Assembly (NCBI GenBank): GCA_903970475.1
Contig: CAJCIQ010000108.1
Coordinates: 1 to 36,787 of the forward strand
Source: Beijerinckiaceae bacterium
Lineage (GTDB): Bacteria > Bacteroidota > Bacteroidia > Chitinophagales > Chitinophagaceae
Direction of reading: 5' to 3'
DNA length: 36,787 bases
The position numbers were made by a program, and so were the translations under genes. Position 1 is the stretch's first letter, and each line of letters opens with the position of its first letter. Positions 24,843 through 32,376 of this stretch are shown here, one piece after another. The notes under the pieces were generated by a model. That model saw only the letters and a program-made list of their open reading frames with translations, was not told where the DNA came from and made no database searches.

Positions 24843-26491
24843 CGGCCTATATCCTGATTACGCTGGTGGCCGTACTGGGGCACTGTGAGGACTTTTTAGG
24901 GACTACCCTGATCGGACGTCCATTGGTCCTTAGTCCCCTGGTGGGCCTTATCCTGGGTGACCTCGGGCAGGGCATCATCATAGGCGCTACCCTGGAGCTG
25001 ATCTTCATGGGTAATATAAAGGTAGGCGCAGCCATTCCGCCGGACGTCATCACCGGGGGCGTTTTAGGATGTGCTTTTGCCTTGCTATCGCATAAAGGTG
25101 CGGCCATTGCCTTGACCCTGGCTATTCCTATTTCTATATTGGCCGAAATGCTGGTCAGTTTACTGTTCATCAGCCGCGCTACCCTTGGCGCCCGTTTTGC
25201 GGCTTATGCGGCTGCGGGCGATTATCGGGGCATTTCCCGTTTGCATATCCTGAGCGGTTTGCTCAAACCCCTGCTCATGGGTGGTATTACTTTTTTGGCG
25301 CTGCTCCTGGGTGCGGGACCACTTACGGCGGCCCTGCACCATTTACCGCCTTGGATCAGTGCGGGCCTTCAGGTGGCAGGCAATATGCTGCCCGCCCTGG
25401 GGTTTGCACTCCTGATGAACCTCATGTTCCGCAAGCATGTGGCACCCTATTTCTTTTTGGGGTTTATCCTGGCGGCTTTTATGCATTTGCCGGTGATTGC
25501 CATCGGGGGGATAGGGGTGATTATCGCAGTGCTCGTAACCAATGGGGCTTTCAGCAGGGCAGGCGCTAGTGGCACTGGCGCTGATCCCGACTTCGATGAT
25601 GATTTCCCGGACACGACCGTCGCTACGCCGGTGGCGGTTTCGGGTGGGGCCACAGACGCAGCTTCCGGTGCGGTTTCGGGCGTGGCGACTGGCCTCATCT
25701 CCAGGGGCATCCTGCGCCGTATCTTTTTTAGGTCCTTGACCCTGGAAGCCAACTTCAATTTCGAAACCTGGCAAAATACAGGGTATGCTTTTGCGTTGAT
25801 TCCAGCCTTAAAGCGACTCTATCCAACCAAAGAATCCATGGCCCAGGCGCTGAAAAGACATTTACAATTTTTCAATACCAGCCCTTACGGGTGTACCCTG
25901 ATCATGGGTATCAGTACTGCCATGGAAGAACAATACAGTAAGGACCCGGCATTTGATCCCGAATCGATCTCCGCTGTTAAAGCTGGTCTGATGGGCCCTT
26001 TGGCAGGCGTGTTTGACTCCCTGTTTTGGGGCACCCTAAAGGTGATTGCCGCAGGCGTGGGAACCTCTTTGGCACTCAAGGGAAATCTGCTGGGTCCTAT
26101 ATTGTTTCTGCTCATATTTAATGTGCCCCACCTGGTTCTAAGGTACCAGCTTACTTTCCAGGGATACCGGACAGGCGCCCGGATCTTACAGAAACTAGCA
26201 GGCAACCAGGTCATGGATAAACTCACCTTGGGCGCCTCCATCCTGGGGTTAATGGTCGTAGGCGCTATGCCTGCCACCCTGATGTCCATACGGATTCCAA
26301 TTGATATTGGCCCGTCGGGGTCTGCCTTAAGCCTGCAAAGCATACTGGATCAGGTAATACCCTCCATCGTGCCCCTGGGCCTTACTTTTGGCGTATATTA
26401 TCTGGTGAAACGAAATGTCAAAACAACTTATTTACTGGTGGGATTGATGGCCCTGGGCTTTGTGGGCAGCATGATTCACCTCTTTGCATAA
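24836..26491 (+). CDS. PTS mannose-family EIIC-EIID fusion permease
   Basis: A 551-residue membrane component that combines two proteins normally encoded separately. Residues about 1-240 are EIIC (GTTLIGRPLVLSPLVGLILG, GQGIIIGATLELIFMGNIKVG, AAIPPDVITGGVLGCAFAL). Residues about 285-551 are EIID (FFRSLTLEANFNFETWQNTGY, NTSPYGCTLIMGISTAMEEQ, AGLMGPLAGVFDSLFWGTLK). Between them lies a Gly/Ala/Asp/Thr/Val-rich linker (about 241-288, DNA 25556-25700) with the same biased composition as inserts elsewhere in this window. The protein forms the sugar channel and phosphorylates the sugar on entry together with EIIB. No stop or restart is visible between the halves. EI follows after 9 bp. Confidence 0.93.
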   Translation: MLTAYILITLVAVLGHCEDFLGTTLIGRPLVLSPLVGLILGDLGQGIIIGATLELIFMGNIKVGAAIPPDVITGGVLGCAFALLSHKGAAIALTLAIPISILAEMLVSLLFISRATLGARFAAYAAAGDYRGISRLHILSGLLKPLLMGGITFLALLLGAGPLTAALHHLPPWISAGLQVAGNMLPALGFALLMNLMFRKHVAPYFFLGFILAAFMHLPVIAIGGIGVIIAVLVTNGAFSRAGASGTGADPDFDDDFPDTTVATPVAVSGGATDAASGAVSGVATGLISRGILRRIFFRSLTLEANFNFETWQNTGYAFALIPALKRLYPTKESMAQALKRHLQFFNTSPYGCTLIMGISTAMEEQYSKDPAFDPESISAVKAGLMGPLAGVFDSLFWGTLKVIAAGVGTSLALKGNLLGPILFLLIFNVPHLVLRYQLTFQGYRTGARILQKLAGNQVMDKLTLGASILGLMVVGAMPATLMSIRIPIDIGPSGSALSLQSILDQVIPSIVPLGLTFGVYYLVKRNVKTTYLLVGLMALGFVGSMIHLFA

Positions 26492-26500
26492 ACTCCTGAT

Positions 26501-28216
26501 ATGGTCATCATTCAAGGTATAGGTATAGCACCGGGCGTGGTTACAGGGAAGGCCAGGATCTGGAAAGGAAAGCCCCTCGGGGTTGTGGGCAGCGGCGCCG
26601 TTCAGGCAGTGACCACTCCCGAAGAGGAAGTACGCAGGTTCGATGGAGCCGTTTCCCAGGCAGTCCTTGAATTAAAGGACCTGATGACCATCCTTGGGCC
26701 AGAAGATCTGTCCATGGACATTCTGGACACACACCTGGAATTACTACAAGACCCTCAGCTAGCCCAGGACGTTAGCGATAAAATTCAAGCCTACAACCTA
26801 TCGGCTCAGGAAGCTTTTTTGGAAGTGCTGCAACATTATGTGCTGTTGTTTGAGGCCATGGAGGATCCTTATTTAAAAGCAAGAGCGGACGATATAAAAG
26901 ACATGGGCAACCGCATCCTGAAATACTTACAGCAGGCCCCGTTCCCTACCCAGGAGGAAGCAAGCTTCCAAGCCGGCACCATCCTGATCGCCGAAGACCT
27001 CTCTCCTACCGATGTCATCAAACTAGACACCAAAGTCATTGCGGGCATCGTTACCCAAAAAGGAAACAGTACTTCCCACGCCTTCATCATAGCCCGGGCC
27101 AAAGGCATTCCCACCATAACCGGATGCGGATCTGAGCTGGATCAAATTTCGGACAGCGATTTTATGATGCTCGATGGAGGAGAAGGAAAAGTTTTTCTCT
27201 ATCCCACCAAAGACACTCTTGACCTCTATGCAGGCAATGGACAGGCGACTCAGGCAAAGGTCATACAGCTAACGCCTACTGTAGCGGTGAGCAATAATGG
27301 CAAACAAATACCGGTCATGGCCAATGCCTCCGGGCTGGAAGACCTGGATCGTATATGGGCCTACGGAGCAGAAGGAATAGGCCTTCTGCGCACCGAATGG
27401 CTATTCATGAGTAAAGATCGGTTTCCGAACGAAGAGGAACAGTTTGAATTGTACAGCAATCTTGCCTTGAAATCCAAAGGCAAACCCCTGACCATACGCA
27501 CCCTGGATATTGGAGGAGACAAACCCCTTCCCTATTTTCCCTTACCACCAGAAACCAATCCCTTCCTGGGATACAGAGGCATACGGATTTCCATGGATTA
27601 TCCCGGGCTGTTCCAGACCCAGGTCAAGGCCATTTTAAGAGCCGCCGTCTTTGGACAGTTTCGTATTTTACTCCCCATGATTGCGACAATGGAGGAATTA
27701 AGGTGGGCAAGAAAACAGGTGTCTATTGCCATTACCTCCCTCCAATCATCAGGGCATGCCTTTGAATCTTCGGTTCCGGTAGGCATCATGATAGAAACCC
27801 CAGGGGCGGCCTTGATTGCAGATTTACTGGCCAGGGAGGCCGACTTCTTTAGCCTGGGCACCAATGACCTGATCCAATACACCCTGGCAGCAGATCGCAT
27901 GAATGAAAAGGTGCGCCAGTTGTACGATCCATTTCATCCCGGCATTTGGAGGCTGATCAAAAGCATCATCGACCAAGCACATGCAGCAGGCCTCAAAGTC
28001 AGCATGTGCGGAGAGATGGCGGCCCACCCCCTGGTCACCATACCCTTGCTGGGTTTGGGGTTGGATGCGTTCTCCCTTAACCCCACCGACATTCCCCTGA
28101 TCAAAAACAATATCCAGAAAACCCCACCCGGTTTGGCAGAAAAAGTCCTGGCAAATTTGTTGAAAATGGACCATGCCAAAGCCGTTCAATCTTATCTGAA
28201 GGAGATCACGACATGA
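26501..28216 (+). CDS. ptsI: PTS enzyme I (phosphoenolpyruvate-protein phosphotransferase)
   Basis: Cytoplasmic enzyme (571 residues) that starts the phosphorelay by moving phosphate from PEP to HPr. The N-terminal domain opens with IQGIGIAPGVVTGKARIW. The swivelling phosphohistidine domain has GNSTSHAFIIARAKGIPTI with active His193 (His189 in E. coli). The C-terminal PEP-binding barrel has GAEGIGLLRTEWLFM, RTLDIGGDKPLPYF, NPFLGYRGIR, FFSLGTNDLIQYTLAADR and the catalytic-Cys motif SMCGEMA. Full length and apparently intact. It starts 9 bp after the EIIC-EIID gene and overlaps the HPr gene by 4 bp (ATGA). A dedicated EI inside a sugar-specific PTS operon suggests a self-contained relay. Confidence 0.96.
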   Translation: MVIIQGIGIAPGVVTGKARIWKGKPLGVVGSGAVQAVTTPEEEVRRFDGAVSQAVLELKDLMTILGPEDLSMDILDTHLELLQDPQLAQDVSDKIQAYNLSAQEAFLEVLQHYVLLFEAMEDPYLKARADDIKDMGNRILKYLQQAPFPTQEEASFQAGTILIAEDLSPTDVIKLDTKVIAGIVTQKGNSTSHAFIIARAKGIPTITGCGSELDQISDSDFMMLDGGEGKVFLYPTKDTLDLYAGNGQATQAKVIQLTPTVAVSNNGKQIPVMANASGLEDLDRIWAYGAEGIGLLRTEWLFMSKDRFPNEEEQFELYSNLALKSKGKPLTIRTLDIGGDKPLPYFPLPPETNPFLGYRGIRISMDYPGLFQTQVKAILRAAVFGQFRILLPMIATMEELRWARKQVSIAITSLQSSGHAFESSVPVGIMIETPGAALIADLLAREADFFSLGTNDLIQYTLAADRMNEKVRQLYDPFHPGIWRLIKSIIDQAHAAGLKVSMCGEMAAHPLVTIPLLGLGLDAFSLNPTDIPLIKNNIQKTPPGLAEKVLANLLKMDHAKAVQSYLKEITT

Positions 28217-28473
28217 TTACCAAAGTTTACACCTTGCAATTACCCGATGGCATACACGCCAGGCCCGCTACCGCACTGATACGACTGGTGAAGCAATACA
28301 AGTCAGAAGTACGTATACAGAAAGGAGAACGGACAGTACTCGTCAACAGCATGCTCAACATACTTGGGCTGATGCCCCGCAAAGGAGACATATTGAAGTT
28401 CAATATCGTCGGAGAAGACGAATCGGAAACCGCTGAAGCCCTGGATGAATTTTTCACCCAAATGAACCACTAG
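28213..28473 (+). CDS. ptsH: PTS phosphocarrier protein HPr
   Basis: Small cytoplasmic carrier (86 residues) between enzyme I and EIIA. The motif DGIHARPAT holds the active-site His15. Ser46, the regulatory site phosphorylated by HPr kinase in many Gram-positive bacteria, is also present in VNSMLNILGL, although the flanking residues differ from the classical KSIMG. The ending ETAEALDEFF is typical. It overlaps EI by 4 bp, and its stop codon abuts the ATG of the NagB-like gene with no gap. No HPr kinase gene is seen in this window. Confidence 0.95.
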   Translation: MITKVYTLQLPDGIHARPATALIRLVKQYKSEVRIQKGERTVLVNSMLNILGLMPRKGDILKFNIVGEDESETAEALDEFFTQMNH

Positions 28474-29199
28474 ATGAAAATTACCATATGCCCTTCTGAG
28501 GTATCCTTTGATCAGACTGCCGCCTGGAGGATCATCGCCCAAATGCTTTCCAAACCCAATGCGGTCATAGGTTTATCCACCGGACAAACCACCATCAACA
28601 TGCACCGCATCGTTTCTGACATATTCAGGCAGTATCCCTTTGACGTATCGGGGATCACCCTCTTCAATGTAGACGAACTTACCAATCTACCCCGGTCCTA
28701 TGCCGGATCCTGTTATACCATGATCTTAAACCAGCTTGCCGGGCCACTGGGTATACCGGAAGAGAATTTCATCATGCCTCCAACCATGTCTGCTGACTTC
28801 GAAGCAGAAGCCCGGTTGTTTGAACAAAGACTTTCAGAAAGGGGAAATGCAGACCTTCAAATGTTGGGTATCGGTAGCAATGGGCACATAGGCATTAATC
28901 AGCCAGGTACACCCTTTGAAAGCGAAACCTGGGTATCCCCCATGGATCCGGACTTCGAAGCCAGGGTGCGCAGGGAAACGCAGGTGCCTCCCGATACCGT
29001 GTTGGGTGGACTCACCAGGGGTATCAAAAACATCATGCATACCCGGAAACTCATTTTAATAGCCAAAGGAGCGCATAAGGCAGCCATCGTCAGGCAAGCC
29101 GTACGCGGGCCCGTTACCACCGATATTCCCGCTTCGGTGATACAGTTGCATCCGAACTGTGAAGTGCTGCTGGATGCAGAGGCAGCATCAAGGTTGTAG
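28474..29199 (+). CDS. NagB-family amino-sugar phosphate deaminase/isomerase (variant active site)
   Basis: Cytoplasmic enzyme (241 residues) of the glucosamine-6-phosphate deaminase/6-phosphogluconolactonase superfamily. Seen: IGLSTGQTTINMH (phosphate-binding loop), NVDEL with Asp67 matching the catalytic Asp72 of E. coli NagB, and LGIGSNGHIGINQPG with His138. Two positions differ from E. coli NagB: Asp141 becomes Asn136, a common change, and Glu148 becomes Gln143, which is unusual because that Glu assists the ring-opening His. TVLGGLTRGIKNIM and KLILIAKGAHKA are typical of the C-terminal half. In this operon it probably converts the sugar phosphate made by the PTS; GlcN-6-P or GalN-6-P to a ketose phosphate is the simplest guess. 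The gene starts directly at the HPr stop. Confidence 0.85.
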   Translation: MKITICPSEVSFDQTAAWRIIAQMLSKPNAVIGLSTGQTTINMHRIVSDIFRQYPFDVSGITLFNVDELTNLPRSYAGSCYTMILNQLAGPLGIPEENFIMPPTMSADFEAEARLFEQRLSERGNADLQMLGIGSNGHIGINQPGTPFESETWVSPMDPDFEARVRRETQVPPDTVLGGLTRGIKNIMHTRKLILIAKGAHKAAIVRQAVRGPVTTDIPASVIQLHPNCEVLLDAEAASRL

Positions 29200-29233
29200 G
29201 CGGGGGCGCCAGGCAATTTCCCTACATTTGTGC

Positions 29234-30112
29234 GTGCTCGATATTTGCTGTATAGGACATATTACCCAGGACACGGTGGTGACGCCGGACAGTACCAAAG
29301 AAATGGCGGGAGGTACCTCCTTTTATTTCTCCTATGCCTTGAGTAAGTTACCGCTGCAATACGTTCTGTTTACCCAGGCCTCCCAGGCTCAAGGAGCCGT
29401 TATAGCTCAATTGAAGGCCGATGGTATCGAAGTCTATGCCCAAGCCAGTGAACGGACTTTACACTTTGAAAACATTTATGGGCGTACACACGATGAGCGC
29501 ACCCAGCAGGTGTTGGAGTCTGCGGATGCCTTCAGCATAGATCAGGTATTGGGTGTACAAGCCAGGGCCTTTCATTTAGGGCCCCTGTTGAGTCAGGATA
29601 TATCGGTGCCGTATATACGCGCTTTATCCAAACAGGGTCCCATATCCCTGGATATTCAAGGTTACCTAAGAGCATTGGTGGGCACATCGGTAGTGCCCGT
29701 GCATTGGGCGTCTGCTCCCGAGGCCATGCCTTACATTCATACCCTAAAGGCCGATGACGCGGAACTGGCAGTCTTAACAGGGAAGGCGGATTTGAGGGAA
29801 GGCGCTAAAGTAGTAGCCGCATGGGGCGTTCAGGAAGTGGTGATTACCCTGGCCAGCAGGGGCTCATTACTCTACGATGGAAATAAGTTCTACGAGATCC
29901 CAGCCTATCATCCGGGAAAGGTAGTGGATACTACCGGCTGTGGAGATACGTATATGGCGGGTTATCTGTACGGGCGAGTAAAAGGTATGGATATGGAAGC
30001 AGCGGGTCATTTTGCTTCGGCCATGTCGGCCTTGAAAACCCTGGTTTCCGGCCCCTTTGTCGGGACGGAACAAGAGGTCAGGAAGGTTTTTTTACAGGGG
30101 GCTTCGCGCTAG
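29234..30112 (+). CDS. PfkB-family carbohydrate kinase
   Basis: Cytoplasmic sugar kinase (292 residues). It begins LDICCIGHITQDTVV, then GGTSFYFSYALSKL, FHLGPLLSQDI, ISLDIQGYLRALV and the C-terminal PfkB signature VDTTGCGDTYMAGYLYG, whose GCGD holds the catalytic Asp and anion hole (usually GAGD). The start is uncertain: GTG at 29234 gives the expected N terminus, TTG at 29228 is an alternative, and ATG at 29159 would add a tail unlike the family and overlap the NagB-like gene. TACATTTG at 29223-29230 resembles a -7 box but lacks a well-spaced -33. As the last operon gene it may phosphorylate the product of the NagB-like enzyme. Its 3' end overlaps the convergent LigD-like gene by 35 bp. Confidence 0.87.
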   Translation: MLDICCIGHITQDTVVTPDSTKEMAGGTSFYFSYALSKLPLQYVLFTQASQAQGAVIAQLKADGIEVYAQASERTLHFENIYGRTHDERTQQVLESADAFSIDQVLGVQARAFHLGPLLSQDISVPYIRALSKQGPISLDIQGYLRALVGTSVVPVHWASAPEAMPYIHTLKADDAELAVLTGKADLREGAKVVAAWGVQEVVITLASRGSLLYDGNKFYEIPAYHPGKVVDTTGCGDTYMAGYLYGRVKGMDMEAAGHFASAMSALKTLVSGPFVGTEQEVRKVFLQGASR

Positions 30113-30749
30113 GCTTTTTTGCGGGCGCCGCAGCTTTCCGCTGCTTTTTCTCACCATACACCTCTTCAGGCGCCTTAGCCATTTTCTCCAAGGTCTTTCC
30201 GGACAAGACGGATTTATCCTTCTTAAGTATATCCGTTTCTGAGGCGTACTTGTCCCGGTGCTTGATGAGCAACCAGGCTTTTTCGCCCATCTTACCACCG
30301 GTATGTACCAGGGCAAATTCTCCTTTCAGTTTCTGACCGTGTATCACTATTTTCAAATCCCCGGCACTTAATTCGCGGAGGAGTTCTTCTTCCATGGATT
30401 TCTTGGTTTGTCCCTCCCAGCCTATGGGTTCATAGGTACCCGTATCCCAGACGATGACGGTACCGGCTCCATAGTTACCGGTAGGAATGATGCCTTCAAA
30501 GTCTTTGTAATCGTAAGGGTGATCCTCTACCATCATGGCCAGCCGTTTTACAGTAGGATCGGTGGAGGGCCCTTTGGGAATAGCCCAGCTTTTCAATACG
30601 CCCTCCATTTCCAAACGGAAGTCATAGTGTAAATGAGAGGCTTGGTGCTGTTGAATGACGAATATGGGTAACTCCCCTTTGGGTGTCCCACCCTGGGGCT
30701 CCGGGGTCTGGTCAAATGATCTTTTCTTGTGATAGGTGGTTAGGGACAT
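30078..30749 (-). CDS. Free-standing LigD-type 3'-phosphoesterase
   Basis: A 223-residue protein matching the phosphoesterase (PE) domain of bacterial LigD, which removes 3'-phosphates or 3'-terminal ribonucleotides during double-strand-break repair. It begins MSLTTYHKKRSFDQTPEP, then shows the metal site QQHQASHLHYDFRLE (His35, His41, Asp43, spaced as in Pseudomonas LigD) and EDHPYDY (His77), plus LKSWAIPKGPS and GNYGAGTVIVWD. The tail after about residue 195 is Lys/Pro/Ala-rich, a likely nucleic-acid-binding extension. No ligase, polymerase or Ku gene is nearby. An ATG at 30824 gives an N-terminal extension unlike the family, over a TATAAT-like stretch, so 30749 is preferred. Confidence 0.9.
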   Translation of the reverse strand: MSLTTYHKKRSFDQTPEPQGGTPKGELPIFVIQQHQASHLHYDFRLEMEGVLKSWAIPKGPSTDPTVKRLAMMVEDHPYDYKDFEGIIPTGNYGAGTVIVWDTGTYEPIGWEGQTKKSMEEELLRELSAGDLKIVIHGQKLKGEFALVHTGGKMGEKAWLLIKHRDKYASETDILKKDKSVLSGKTLEKMAKAPEEVYGEKKQRKAAAPAKKPSAKPPVKKPS

Positions 30750-30823
30750 AGGCGCTTGATTTTCCCCTATATTATATAAAAATCCGTGCCGGAAAAAGGT
30801 GTTATTTCCCGGTGCCGAAGTCA

Positions 30824-31339
30824 TTAAAAGTATTTAGTAACTGTGGCTGGCTGGTCCTGTACGGTAAGGGGCAATCCTTTTTGTGCGCTTAGGGAGAACC
30901 TCCCTGAATCTACCTGCCAGACGTATTTACTCATCATTATTCCTACCGTATCATCATTGTCGCGCGTGGTTTCACAGTAGATGGCTCTATTGGCCGTATC
31001 TACCAGGGCAAAATTATCGTAAGCAACCAGGTAGTCAAATGCCTGTCCGGTTGCATAAAAGCGCAAGGGCTCCAGTACGGTATCCTTCACCCTGAACAAA
31101 TAAAGCTCCGAGTGATCCGTGACATTGCTGTCCTGAAAAGCAACAGCGGCTATATAATCCCCCGTTTCATTGATGCGGAACGCAATGAGCGAATCCTTGT
31201 TTCCCTGGGCATCATATAGGGGTGACTGTACCTTTCCATCCACACTGATCTGAGCCAGCATGGAATAAGGGGTAGAGGCGGTTTGTTTCGAATGGCAAGA
31301 GGCCAATATAAGTATCAGGACTAGTAAACGGGTTCTCAT
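30824..31339 (-). CDS. Hypothetical lipoprotein
   Basis: A 171-residue protein with a lipoprotein signal, MRTRLLVLILILASC, lipidated at Cys15, so it is probably anchored in the envelope. The remainder is mostly predicted beta-strand (SMLAQISVDGKVQSPLYDA, ELYLFRVKDTVLEPLRFY) and could form a small beta domain. I do not recognise a family. It lies between a permease remnant (23 bp upstream) and the LigD-like gene, and no functional link is seen. Confidence 0.75.
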   Translation of the reverse strand: MRTRLLVLILILASCHSKQTASTPYSMLAQISVDGKVQSPLYDAQGNKDSLIAFRINETGDYIAAVAFQDSNVTDHSELYLFRVKDTVLEPLRFYATGQAFDYLVAYDNFALVDTANRAIYCETTRDNDDTVGIMMSKYVWQVDSGRFSLSAQKGLPLTVQDQPATVTKYF

Positions 31340-31362
31340 GACCCAAATATACGGGCCGGGGC

Positions 31363-31617
31363 CTACTCTGATTTCAACCTTTTTATCGGATTATCCATAG
31401 CCACCTTGATAGACTGATAGCCGATGGTTGCCAGGGCCAGCCCAATGGCAAATATTCCTACATCCACAAATAACCATCCGCTGATGTCTTCCCTGTAGAC
31501 AAAATCCTGTAAACACTGGTGCATACCCCACCAGGCCTTGGGTGTAGCAATGAGTATAGAAACCAACACCAGTTTCAAAAAATCCCTGGACATGAGTGTG
31601 GTCAGTCCTACTACTTC
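31363..31617 (-). pseudogene. C-terminal remnant of an FtsX/MacB-type permease
   Basis: The translated segment GLTTLMSRDFLKLVLVSILIA, followed by WWGMHQCLQDFVY and IGYQSIKVAMDNPIKRLKSE, matches the last transmembrane part of Bacteroidetes ABC permeases and resembles the end of the intact permease at 1632-4361. Similarity continues upstream of the first ATG (31593) as far as an in-frame TGA at 31618-31620, which shows the start is not original. The remaining 800 or so residues are missing, so this is a decayed gene. Confidence 0.8.
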
Positions 31618-31620
31618 TCA

Positions 31621-31940
31621 GCACACAGGAGGTTGATTTGAGGTATGCGGTGCATATGGGATGTCGATCAGTTATATTATTGTTTTTTTTGTTACTTACG
31701 TATTAATTTTAATTATACACTGTTCGGTTTTGATCGTAAGGTGTACGGTTAGTGATTCCGTGTGCACTTTCAGGATTTTCTATTTCCGGAAAGCTGTATT
31801 TTTTTTGCAACATCCGGAATAAGCAGTTAACTAATGATTTCCATAGTCGAAACTTGAGATACTAAAATGGTTTTGATAATTTTTGATTTTTGAGGTATCC
31901 GGGCCTCGAAATCGCCTTGGGCGCTGCTACTAGAAATGGC
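31621..31940. other. AT-rich intergenic region, no gene seen
   Basis: These 320 bp are clearly more AT-rich than the rest of the window, with runs such as TGTTTTTTTTG. I found no credible reading frame, RNA gene or further permease remnant. A short inverse pair, TACAC/GTGTA (about 31716-31745), and two TCCGGA-type sites are present, but nothing ties them to a function. Confidence 0.5.
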
Positions 31941-32372
31941 TTAGTTGGCACTTTCCAGCCTTGCGTTGTGAATAGCCTGGGCTAAGATCCGGAAATCGTC
32001 GGGATTAAATCCATCTCTTGAACTAATAACCAGTTCTGCATGATCGGGTGCGATGATGCGTAGCTTTTGGTACTTTCCCATCATGGTAGAGAAACCCATA
32101 ACATCAACATGGGTCCTTAGCAATGGAAAATGGACCATTCTTTTGGTTATCCAGTGGTAATAGGTAATCCTTAAGGAATCAGCAGCAATGTCCAGTTGTA
32201 TTACGCGTTTTTCTCCTACATAACTTACTAAAAATATGGCCATGAAGCCGATAACAACGGGTAAGCTCTTAAATACGAGTAAATCCAATCCGATGAGTAT
32301 GGGATATGCAATGGCAACCATGAGTAACAAGTTCCCAAAATAGCTCCGTTTGCTTTTGATAATGGTGGGCAT
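31941..32372 (-). CDS. Hypothetical membrane protein with PH-like cytoplasmic domain
   Basis: A 143-residue protein with two adjacent hydrophobic segments near the N terminus (NLLLMVAIAYPILIGLDLLVF, LPVVIGFMAIFLVSYV). A soluble part follows (VIQLDIAADSLRITYYHWIT to AQAIHNARL) whose strand pattern and final helix suggest a bacterial PH-like domain. I do not recognise the exact family. It begins 4 bp after the PsbP/DcrB-like gene and ends the CdiI-containing operon. Confidence 0.7.
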   Translation of the reverse strand: MPTIIKSKRSYFGNLLLMVAIAYPILIGLDLLVFKSLPVVIGFMAIFLVSYVGEKRVIQLDIAADSLRITYYHWITKRMVHFPLLRTHVDVMGFSTMMGKYQKLRIIAPDHAELVISSRDGFNPDDFRILAQAIHNARLESAN

Positions 32373-32376
32373 CTTC

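Noticed and set aside
29159..29233. Upstream ATG extension of the PfkB kinase
   Set aside because: It would overlap the NagB-like gene and add a Cys/Gln/Arg-rich stretch unlike any PfkB N terminus.
30750..30824. Upstream ATG for the LigD-like gene overlapping the lipoprotein stop
   Set aside because: The added residues do not fit the PE domain and cover a TATAAT-like promoter stretch.
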